NCBI RefSeq assembly: GCF_008973755.1
Contig: NZ_WBOM01000001.1
Coordinates: 248,001-312,000, forward strand
DNA length: 64,000 nucleotides
Origin: Nitrincola alkalilacustris
Lineage (GTDB): Bacteria > Pseudomonadota > Gammaproteobacteria > Pseudomonadales > Balneatricaceae
Direction: 5' to 3'
How positions within the stretch are numbered: position 1 is the first letter of the stretch; the number at the start of each line of letters is the position of its first letter. The translations under genes and the position numbers were made by a program. Below, one piece after another: positions 16,452 to 23,154 of the stretch. A model generated the notes under the pieces. That model was not told the DNA's origin. It searched no databases and was given only the letters and a program-made list of their open reading frames with translations.

Positions 16452-17319
16452 ACCCATAGCACTGGCGGGCATTGGAATGACTCAGTGCCTGCCAGAGTGC
16501 GGCCTGCTCGCTCGGGCTCAGCCCTCTCGTTTCAGCCAGTTCAGCAACCAGCTGTCTGTATCCCTGCCACAAGGCTGCATAATCCTGCGTAATATGACAA
16601 ACGGGAAAGTTGCTCGCCAGCATGACACGCTTGTCACCAAACCCCTCCAGCAGCGCCTGCAGCAGCCAGACTGCCGAGACAGGTGCCGTTATCAGCTCCA
16701 GGCCGGAAAATTTCACCTGGGTATTCAGGCATTGATGCAGCAACCCCAACCCTTGTTGCCAGGCCTCAAGCTGCAGTGGCAGGCCTGCATGATTCAACAC
16801 CAGGCGCAGTGATGGCATCGAGTGGGCATAATCGGCAATCGCTTGTGCGGCATCCAGATTATCCCAGTTGAATTGCGCCTCAAAAATAAGCCCTTGATCA
16901 GCCAGGTGCGCCAGATTCTGTACGACTGTCGGTGCCCGTAACCGACTGGCATCTTCACCCTCGGTAATATCTCGAATGCCGGCCAGAGCCGTTTGCTGCA
17001 GAGCGTGGATCGCGGCGGCAAAATCGGCGGTGGGTTGATCGATCCGGGCATAGGCGATAGCGCGATAGGGGGTGTGGGTGATCGCCTGTTGCAGCCAACT
17101 CAGCTCACGAACCGGGTGGTCATTGTCAAAACCGGCCTCGATATGCACCAGTCCAGCCAGTGGGTAGGGGGTAGCAGCCAGCAGATCTGCCTCGGTGTGA
17201 GATCGGCGGATACGGTCAAGGTTGGGCCAGCTCGGCGCGCCGGGATCGCGTAGCCAGTGATGGTGGCCCTGCTCCAGGTTGAACAGGTGCAGGTGTGGAT
17301 CGATGATTGAGTTGTTCAT
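16444..17319 (-). CDS. Amidohydrolase-2 family hydrolase, L-fuconolactonase-like
   Basis: 291 residues of the amidohydrolase family 2. It opens with the metal motif DPHLHLF (H9, H11), has NHAG as the barrel histidine, and ends with ASNFPV where the catalytic Asp region (SDWP in many members) reads Asn; this Asn variant is known in parts of the family. L-fuconolactonase and related sugar lactonases belong here, which would fit next to an acid-sugar dehydratase and a dehydrogenase. It is convergent with the dehydratase gene and overlaps it by 8 bases, so the two are not co-transcribed. Confidence 0.82.
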   Translation of the reverse strand: MNNSIIDPHLHLFNLEQGHHHWLRDPGAPSWPNLDRIRRSHTEADLLAATPYPLAGLVHIEAGFDNDHPVRELSWLQQAITHTPYRAIAYARIDQPTADFAAAIHALQQTALAGIRDITEGEDASRLRAPTVVQNLAHLADQGLIFEAQFNWDNLDAAQAIADYAHSMPSLRLVLNHAGLPLQLEAWQQGLGLLHQCLNTQVKFSGLELITAPVSAVWLLQALLEGFGDKRVMLASNFPVCHITQDYAALWQGYRQLVAELAETRGLSPSEQAALWQALSHSNARQCYGFT

Positions 17320-17349
17320 GAGATATGGATCAGTAAATTGATTGAAAAG

Positions 17350-17655
17350 CTAAACGTGCTTAAGGAGCATGAAATCAGACCTTTCTTCGCGACACTCATA
17401 AGAACCCATTTCAAACTCCCGACAAACCCACGGACGATTCTCATAAATCGTGCACAGGAATGTGTCTCTGTCCAAAGCAGAGCACCAGCCATCTGCCAAG
17501 CGTAGCATGGTTTCGCCACCCCATTCATCGTATGCGATATGCTGCTCGGGAACATCCGTATCGGTGATAATCATGACTGGTAAGCGGCAGCAGCAAGCCT
17601 GGCAGTTTGAACAGGAGACCTCTGGTGTTGCAAGGTTTTTAAGTGGGATGGGCAT
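17350..17655 (-). CDS. YkgJ-family cysteine cluster protein
   Basis: 101 residues. The cysteine cluster signature is clear: CSNCQACCCRLP near residue 15, then C at WCSALD, C in FLCTIYENRPWVCREF and a late C, as in the YkgJ / zinc-iron chelating domain family (CxxCxxCC...RPxxC). Members are thought to bind a metal cluster; the activity is unknown. It sits just upstream of (and reads into) the amidohydrolase gene on the same strand, 30 bases apart. No strong ribosome binding site. Confidence 0.82.
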   Translation of the reverse strand: MPIPLKNLATPEVSCSNCQACCCRLPVMIITDTDVPEQHIAYDEWGGETMLRLADGWCSALDRDTFLCTIYENRPWVCREFEMGSYECREERSDFMLLKHV

Positions 17656-17778
17656 GAGTCGCTATGATCAGGTTAATTACCATATGGTACTCCAGATCGT
17701 GTTGTTTATCAGAACAGATGGGCGATTGATTTTTTCAGACCCAATAATGTGCAGCAGACTCTGGTGTGGTGTCAGTAG

Positions 17779-19425
17779 TCAGGGAAGATCGAAGCCCCAG
17801 ACAGGCTCTTCGAGCACAGTAACCCGAATCAAGCGCCAGCCGCCTGTTTCCAGACGCAGAGTATGCACACGTGTCTCGTCGCCATCCGAGAGGCGCAGGC
17901 TGGCTACGCTGCCATCGCTCACACCTCCAGTGAAATGGATCATTTCGCCATTGGTGTCCAGCCATGGCGGGGTCACCTGTCCGGCAGCATAAGCGTCTGC
18001 AAGCGCATCGAGTGGCGCGCCGCCATCGTCCGGCAACCATTCGAGCCTGGTTGGATCAGGTATCTCGCCGCTGAGTCCCACTTCACGCTCCAACAGGCTG
18101 GCAGCCACGAAGAACTGGCCCAGATCAGCGACCCACTCCAGCGCCGTGAGCGACCCCGGTCCACCTCTCACATTCGGGTTGGCGCCCGCATCAATCAGGT
18201 AACCTACGCGCTCTCCGTCTGCCGCCATTGCGGCGCGGATCAGTGGCAGAGTACCATCGGGCCTCATCCGATTGGGATCAGCGCCCTGCTCGACCAACAG
18301 GGTGAGCAGATCATCTGTCTCCAGCCGTAGGTAGTCGAACAGTATCCGATCATAGAGCTCATCAAGCTGCTCAGAAGAGGGCACGAGTCCACGTGCCAGA
18401 GCATCCGAAAGCTCGGCAAGGGATATCGATTCGATCTTATCCAGACGCACGACTCGCTCCTCGTCCGAGGTCTGCAGCAGGTGGGGCAGGACTAAAGTGA
18501 TCGACAGGGCAAACAGGATCAGGAAAAGCCCCATCCCAAATTTGCGGCCTGCCGATTGCAACATCTCAGATCGAGCCTCGCGAGCATCTCCGGGAAACAC
18601 CTCAATCAACCCGCTGTTCGGATTTGGCAGCAATCCTCCAGCGGCCGGATCATACAACCCGACCACGGACACCTCAGCACCCGCGGGAATGCTCCGGATC
18701 TCCAGATCGCAAGGGGTTGTGCCAGAAATGGCCGCGCCGAGCACATCGGCAAGCGATGCTTTGGCCCATTCGAAACGGAAGCTGCCGTGCCCTTGCGTGC
18801 CGATTATATCGATAAGAGACAGCGCATCGATTGCACTGGGATGCTCTTGCATTGCCACTCCCGGGCTGGCAGCATGAGCCAGGATCGGCTCTGCCAGGTT
18901 GGCCGCAGGTGTCTTGGTTTGAGGGAAATTATCGGCCATCAGCGGGCCAAGCAAGGGCAGATCGATGCTGTCCAGCTTCAATAGAGTATCAGCAGCGAGC
19001 ATGCCTCCCATATGGAGATAGGATCTGGCGGGGCCAGTGGCGTTACGAAAACGCTGGTCGTGTTTGGTTGGTGGTGTCTCCCTGACTTCGTAGGCAACCG
19101 ATAGCTGCGGCCCCTTAACGAACGGAAGTGTCAGCGGCGTATCGCGCGCCGCCAGCTGACCGGTCAGCGCAACGACACGGGCACCGCCCGGCCGGATGCG
19201 CCCCCATGCGCCACTCAGCATATGCCGTCGCATAAGCACTTCAATACCGTTTCGGCACAGAGCGAGAGCGACACCAAGGATAAGGCCACCGAGCACCGCA
19301 AGCACACCCAGTTCACCCTCGTCGAACATCTGGGTCATCGCCAGGTACAATACAAGGATGCAGACAAGTATTGCACCAGCAAGTATCAGCAATCGCTTCG
19401 CGAGGCGTCGGGTCAGGGTCTGCAT
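17779..19425 (-). CDS. Membrane protein with GIDE-like domain and ankyrin repeats
   Basis: 548 residues, not recognised as a named protein. Two membrane segments at about residues 10-31 and 38-57, then a region (GGARVVALTGQLAARDTPLT to about 115) that resembles the GIDE/MULAN-type extracytoplasmic module, a third membrane segment near 297-318, and a C-terminal part with ankyrin repeats (LLVEQGADPNRMRPDGTLPL, YLIDAGANPNVRGGPGSLTA). The N-terminus starts MQTLTRRLAKRLLIL. Single gene between the YkgJ and SDR genes. The combination of GIDE-like module plus ankyrins is unusual for a bacterial protein; function unknown. Confidence 0.6.
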   Translation of the reverse strand: MQTLTRRLAKRLLILAGAILVCILVLYLAMTQMFDEGELGVLAVLGGLILGVALALCRNGIEVLMRRHMLSGAWGRIRPGGARVVALTGQLAARDTPLTLPFVKGPQLSVAYEVRETPPTKHDQRFRNATGPARSYLHMGGMLAADTLLKLDSIDLPLLGPLMADNFPQTKTPAANLAEPILAHAASPGVAMQEHPSAIDALSLIDIIGTQGHGSFRFEWAKASLADVLGAAISGTTPCDLEIRSIPAGAEVSVVGLYDPAAGGLLPNPNSGLIEVFPGDAREARSEMLQSAGRKFGMGLFLILFALSITLVLPHLLQTSDEERVVRLDKIESISLAELSDALARGLVPSSEQLDELYDRILFDYLRLETDDLLTLLVEQGADPNRMRPDGTLPLIRAAMAADGERVGYLIDAGANPNVRGGPGSLTALEWVADLGQFFVAASLLEREVGLSGEIPDPTRLEWLPDDGGAPLDALADAYAAGQVTPPWLDTNGEMIHFTGGVSDGSVASLRLSDGDETRVHTLRLETGGWRLIRVTVLEEPVWGFDLP

Positions 19426-19454
19426 ATCGTTCTCCGTTTCAGGCCATCAACATA

Positions 19455-20183
19455 CTACTGCGCCGTATACCCTCCATCAATTACCTGCAAGCTACCGGTG
19501 ATAAAGCTCGCCTCATCACTGGCCAGAAAGCTGACCAGCGCCGCAACCTCTTCCGGTTGTCCCAACCGGTTCAGCGGCTGCAGCGCGGCTTCTTCTGCGA
19601 CCACCTGCGCTTTATCAGCGCCACTGCTCGCGCAGTAGCGGTCTATCGCCTTATGGAAAAGTGGGGTCTCGACGGTGCCAGGACATACAGCGTTTACACG
19701 GATATTGTCGGCAGCATAATCCAGTGCGGTGGTTTTGGCCATGGAGGCCAGAGCGTGTTTGGTCAGGTTGTAGGCAAAAGAGTTGCGTTTGCCGATCAGT
19801 GATTGATCCGAGGCGATCAGTACTATGGCGCCATTCTTCTGCGTCTTCATCTGTGGCAGGACTGCCTTGATAGCGGCGTAGGCACCTTTCACGTTCAGTG
19901 CAAAGAGTGCATCCAGTGTGGCTTCGTCGGTTTCTTCGATGGTGGCGCTGAGGTGGCGACCGGCATTGGATACCAGCAGATCCAACTGCCGGGTCTGATC
20001 CAGTATCCCGGCGATGGCACGTGTCACATCATCGACCAGGCTGACATCGCACTCAATATACTCGCCAAGATCCGACGGCTGTATATCCAGATTGAACACC
20101 CGGTACTGCTGGCCCAGTAAACGCTCGACGATGGCCCGGCCGATACCGGAACTGCCACCTGTGACGATTGCGATTCTGCTCAT
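19455..20183 (-). CDS. Short-chain dehydrogenase/reductase, sugar or keto-deoxy acid type
   Basis: 242 residues from ATG 20183 (MSRIAIVTGGSSGIGRAIVE), preceded by GAGGATCTC; the longer in-frame start lacks a ribosome binding site. Classical SDR: Rossmann motif TGGSSGIG at residues 8-15, NAG motif (VSNAGRH), catalytic Ser in IASDQS and YNLTK (Tyr-x3-Lys). The tail ends ITGSLQVIDGGYTAQ, as in L-fucose dehydrogenase and 2-keto-3-deoxy-L-fuconate dehydrogenase-like enzymes. With the dehydratase, lactonase-like protein and aldolase nearby, an NAD(P)-dependent step in sugar-acid oxidation is inferred. Confidence 0.87.
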   Translation of the reverse strand: MSRIAIVTGGSSGIGRAIVERLLGQQYRVFNLDIQPSDLGEYIECDVSLVDDVTRAIAGILDQTRQLDLLVSNAGRHLSATIEETDEATLDALFALNVKGAYAAIKAVLPQMKTQKNGAIVLIASDQSLIGKRNSFAYNLTKHALASMAKTTALDYAADNIRVNAVCPGTVETPLFHKAIDRYCASSGADKAQVVAEEAALQPLNRLGQPEEVAALVSFLASDEASFITGSLQVIDGGYTAQ

Positions 20184-20292
20184 GAGATCCTCAATATGCT
20201 GATTCGATCTGCCCATTTGGGCGATGACTCAGTTTAATGAAGCCTCATGGCATTGTCTGCATCGTTGCTTGTATCAGCACTGCCATTTGCAG

Positions 20293-20415
20293 TTACATCA
20301 ATCCGTTCATCACGGTTTTCAGCAACAGTGCGAGCAGTGTCAGACCCCCGAACCCCAGCAGATACAACAGGATAAACCAGAGCGCAGGGGGCAGGGGGTG
20401 TTTGAGTCTCAGCAT
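20293..20415 (-). CDS. Small cytochrome bd oxidase subunit, DUF2474/CydX-like (40 aa)
   Basis: A 40-residue protein, MLRLKHPLPPALWFILLYLL then a second hydrophobic stretch ending KTVMNGLM. One membrane helix covers residues 11-33 after a short basic N-terminus. Its ATG (20415) overlaps the cydB stop in TGATG, the same coupling used between cydA and cydB, and GAGGAGGG lies just upstream within cydB. Size, position at the end of the cyd operon and sequence style fit the DUF2474/CydX class of single-helix subunits that stabilise bd oxidases. Confidence 0.85.
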   Translation of the reverse strand: MLRLKHPLPPALWFILLYLLGFGGLTLLALLLKTVMNGLM

Positions 20416-21470
20416 CAGTAGCCCTCCTCGAAATCTTCAACCTTGCCGCGGAAAATGTGATAGCCCCAGAGGGTATAGGTCAGAATCAGCGGCACAAAAA
20501 TCAATACCCCCGGCAGCAGAAACAGCAGACTGCCATCCGGTGCGGCAGCTTCGTAAAAGGTCAGTTTCGGGGGTATCAGATAAGGAAAGATACTCACCAC
20601 CAGCCCGCAGAAGCCGAACAGAAACAGACTGGCCGCAAGCCAGAAGGGACGGCTTTCATGTATTGCCTGGACTGGCTGGCCTGTTCTGTATTGCTGCTGC
20701 ACACGGCCCAGATCGATGAACAGCAGACGTGCTGCCAGCACAGCAGCCAGTGGCAGGAGCATCAGTACCAGGGTGTGCCAGCTGCCAAACCAGCGGCTAC
20801 GGATCTCCGGCTGAAGCAGCAGCGTACCCAGGCTGACCAGCAGCATTGCCAGCATCACGAAGATCACCAGTCTCTGGCCGTAGCGGGCGGCTTTCTGCTG
20901 TAGTGCGCCACGGCTTTTCATGGTCAGATACACGCAGCCGAGCAGGGCATAACCGGCCATGACGGCCAGGCCGGTAAACAGGCTGAAAGGGCTCAACCAC
21001 TGCAGGCTGGACAGGTTGATTGCACCCTGAGGAATGCCCTGTACCACGGCGCCTAGCATCAACCCCTGACAGAAGGCCGCGAGGCTGGAGCCGATGGAGA
21101 ATGAGCGGTTCCACCAGTGGCGTGAGCGGTTCGATTTGAATCGATACTCAAACGCCACGCCTCGGAAGATGAGCCCGATCAGCATCAGCATGATCGGCAG
21201 ATAGAGAATGGACAGCAGTCCGGCATAGGCCGCGGGGAAGGCAGCAAAGAGGATCACGCCGCCGAAGACGAGCCAGGTCTCATTGCCATCCCATACATGG
21301 GAGATGGAACGCATCAGATGATCATGCTCTGCGTCGGTATTGAACCAGGGGTATAGAATGCCGATGCCCAGATCAAACCCGTCCAGCAGCACATACATCA
21401 GAATGGCAAAACCGAGCAGTAAAAAGTAGAACAGGGGTAAGCCGAATTGCAGCTCAGATAAGAGTTCCAT
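20415..21470 (-). CDS. cydB: Cytochrome bd-type quinol oxidase subunit II (CydB/CioB)
   Basis: 351 residues with about nine membrane helices. Recognised by FAILMYVLLDGFDLGIG, SHVWDGNETWLVFGGVILFA and the long hydrophobic C-terminus (TYTLWGYHIFRGKV). Subunit II of the two-subunit bd oxidase that reduces oxygen with quinol electrons. Start ATG 21470 overlaps the cydA stop as TGATG, so translation is coupled. Sequence style is that of the cyanide-insensitive (Cio) branch. Confidence 0.96.
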   Translation of the reverse strand: MELLSELQFGLPLFYFLLLGFAILMYVLLDGFDLGIGILYPWFNTDAEHDHLMRSISHVWDGNETWLVFGGVILFAAFPAAYAGLLSILYLPIMLMLIGLIFRGVAFEYRFKSNRSRHWWNRSFSIGSSLAAFCQGLMLGAVVQGIPQGAINLSSLQWLSPFSLFTGLAVMAGYALLGCVYLTMKSRGALQQKAARYGQRLVIFVMLAMLLVSLGTLLLQPEIRSRWFGSWHTLVLMLLPLAAVLAARLLFIDLGRVQQQYRTGQPVQAIHESRPFWLAASLFLFGFCGLVVSIFPYLIPPKLTFYEAAAPDGSLLFLLPGVLIFVPLILTYTLWGYHIFRGKVEDFEEGY

Positions 21471-22879
21471 CAGTTCGCCTCCTGATGTACAGGTTTAGGG
21501 TGCTTGGCCAGTGCGGCAGCATAACCAGCGGCTTTGACACCGATCAGTTGCTCCGAGAGCTTCTCCAGCGGCGGTGGCCCCTTGAGGATCAGCTTACGCA
21601 TGAAGTAGAGGTAAACAGCAAACAGCAGGCTGTAGGTCAGTACAAACAGTGTCAGCGAGAAAAGCACGCGTTCAGCTGGCAGGGGGGATACCACATCGAT
21701 GGTGCGCACCAGACCCTGCACCAGCCAGGGCTGACGACCCACCTCGACTACATACCAGCCAGCCAGTACTGCGATAATGCCGCTCGGTGCCAGATAGCTG
21801 CAGAAGGTCAGAAAGGCCTGGTGTTGGAAGAGGGTGCCTTTCCTGCGCAGATAGAGTCCGGCGAGGCTCACCAGTATCATCAGCACGCCGATACCGACCA
21901 TGATGCGGAACGAATAGAAAACGATTGCCACATTCGGACGTTCATCAGCAGGCACCGAAGTCAGCCCCGTTAATTCGCCATCCAGTTCATGGGTCAAAAT
22001 CAGGCTGGCGAGTTTTGGAATGCCGATCTCAAAATGGTTCTGTTCCCCTTTCTGGTCGGGAATGGCAAACAGGAGCAGTGGGGCACCTGCCTCCGATTCG
22101 GGCCAGATCCCTTCCATGGCCGCCAGTTTGATGGGTTGGTGTTCCTTCACATTCAGACCGTGCAGATCGCCGATATAGGCTTGCAGAGGTGTCAGGATCA
22201 GCGCAAACCACAGAGTCATCGACAGCCCCTTGCGCGCCATCTCGCTGCTGGGATCACGCTTGAGTTGCCAGGCGCTGGTGGCCAATACAACAAATATAGC
22301 GGTGATGAATGCGGCCATCAGCATATGCGTGAAGCGATATGGCATGGAGGGGTTGAAGATCACCTCCCACCAGCTGGCAACATGGAACACGCCATCCACA
22401 ATCTCATACCCGGCGGGGGTGTGCATCCAGGAGTTGGCGGCGATAATCCAGAAGGCCGAAATCCAGGTGCCGATGGCGACCACGATGGTGGAAAAGAAGT
22501 GCAGTCTGGGACCAACCCTTTGCCAGCCGAACAGCATCACACCCAGAAATCCGGCTTCCAGAAAAAAGGCGGTCAGCACTTCATAGGCCATCAGCGGTCC
22601 TAGAACCGGCCCGGTGATGCGTGAAAATTCGGAGAAGTTTGTACCGAACTCATACGACAGCACGATCCCGGAGACCACCCCCATGCCGAAGGAGATCGCG
22701 AAGGGTTTGATCCAGAACTTGGCCAGCTGCAGGTAGATAGGGTTGCGGGTTTTCAGCCACAGACCTTCCCAGATGGCGATCAGTGTAGCCAGTCCAATGG
22801 TGATGGACGGAAAGATAATATGAAAGCTTACCGTAAAGGCAAACTGCAAACGTGACAGCAGGGCGGAATCCAGCTCCAT
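21470..22879 (-). CDS. cydA: Cytochrome bd-type quinol oxidase subunit I (CydA/CioA)
   Basis: 469 residues, the haem-bearing subunit. Haem ligand His20 is in FTVSFHIIFP; NSWMHTPAGYEIVDG and GWYVVEVGRQPWLVQGLVRT are hallmark segments. The region between helices 6 and 7 (Q-loop, after KEHQPIKLAAMEG) is short, which is the feature of the cyanide-insensitive CioA branch rather than the long-loop E. coli type. It starts 2 bases after the stop of a 33-residue ORF (22881-22982), and the operon has a sigma54-type promoter at 23023-23038. Expected role: respiration at low oxygen or under cyanide/sulphide/NO stress. Confidence 0.96.
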   Translation of the reverse strand: MELDSALLSRLQFAFTVSFHIIFPSITIGLATLIAIWEGLWLKTRNPIYLQLAKFWIKPFAISFGMGVVSGIVLSYEFGTNFSEFSRITGPVLGPLMAYEVLTAFFLEAGFLGVMLFGWQRVGPRLHFFSTIVVAIGTWISAFWIIAANSWMHTPAGYEIVDGVFHVASWWEVIFNPSMPYRFTHMLMAAFITAIFVVLATSAWQLKRDPSSEMARKGLSMTLWFALILTPLQAYIGDLHGLNVKEHQPIKLAAMEGIWPESEAGAPLLLFAIPDQKGEQNHFEIGIPKLASLILTHELDGELTGLTSVPADERPNVAIVFYSFRIMVGIGVLMILVSLAGLYLRRKGTLFQHQAFLTFCSYLAPSGIIAVLAGWYVVEVGRQPWLVQGLVRTIDVVSPLPAERVLFSLTLFVLTYSLLFAVYLYFMRKLILKGPPPLEKLSEQLIGVKAAGYAAALAKHPKPVHQEAN

Positions 22880-22880
22880 C

Positions 22881-22982
22881 TCAACGGCCTCGCTGTTGCA
22901 GATAGCGCCAGAGTGCAGGGGCCAGGGCGACGGATGCCATCAGGCCCAGTGCCAGAATTTCCGAAAAAAGCAGACTGCTCAT
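22881..22982 (-). CDS. Tiny membrane ORF leading the cyd operon (33 aa)
   Basis: A 33-codon ORF starting at ATG 22982 behind GGAGCATAAAAC and ending TGA, two bases before the cydA ATG. It encodes MSSLLFSEILALGLMASVAL followed by APALWRYLQQRGR: one predicted membrane helix with a basic C-terminal tail, the opposite charge layout to the small subunit at the operon end. The good ribosome binding site, hydrophobic content and tight junction to cydA argue that it is translated. It could be an extra oxidase subunit or a leader peptide setting cydA translation. I do not recognise a family. Confidence 0.6.
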   Translation of the reverse strand: MSSLLFSEILALGLMASVALAPALWRYLQQRGR

Positions 22983-23022
22983 GTTTTATGCTCCATATCC
23001 AACAGGTCGTTGTCGCTGTTAA

Positions 23023-23038
23023 TGCAAAACATCGGCCA
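23023..23038 (-). promoter_or_regulatory. Sigma54 promoter of the cyd operon
   Basis: On the minus strand the 16 bases read TGGCCGATGTTTTGCA, matching TGGCAC-N5-TTGCW with the invariant GG (-24) and GC (-12) exactly 10 bases apart. Transcription would begin near 23012, leaving about 30 bases of leader before the ATG at 22982. An enhancer-binding activator gene of the sigma54 class lies divergently next to it. Confidence 0.75.
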
Positions 23039-23062
23039 CTTTTCGGCAGCAAAGATTTTTCA

Positions 23063-23076
23063 TTGATTTATATCAA
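23063..23076. promoter_or_regulatory. FNR/ANR box
   Basis: TTGATTTATATCAA is a perfect TTGAT-N4-ATCAA site for the oxygen-sensing regulators FNR/ANR. Centred at 23069.5, it would be at -41.5 for a start near 23111 on the + strand, where TATGTA (23101-23106) can serve as -10 for the kinase gene. It is about 57 bases upstream of the proposed cyd start, so it may act on either side. Confidence 0.8.
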
Positions 23077-23103
23077 TTTTTCGATAAAAGACTTGATGAG
23101 TAT

Positions 23104-23153
23104 GTAAACCAGGTTTACGATTTTCATCAATCAGATATGTAAACGAGGTTTAC
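23104..23153. promoter_or_regulatory. Two palindromic operators, probable activator sites
   Basis: GTAAACCAGGTTTAC (23104-23118) and GTAAACGAGGTTTAC (23139-23153) share perfect GTAAAC/GTTTAC arms and are 35 bases apart. Relative to the sigma54 start near 23012 they are at about -99 and -134, the normal distance for enhancer sites of NtrC-type activators. The second one contains the GAGG ribosome binding site of the kinase gene, so occupancy there could also repress the kinase/regulator operon. Confidence 0.7.
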
Positions 23154-23154
23154 A

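Noticed and set aside
22828-23052. 74-residue minus-strand frame across the cydA start
   Set aside because: It overlaps cydA and the 33-codon ORF in another frame, has no ribosome binding site and covers the promoter elements.
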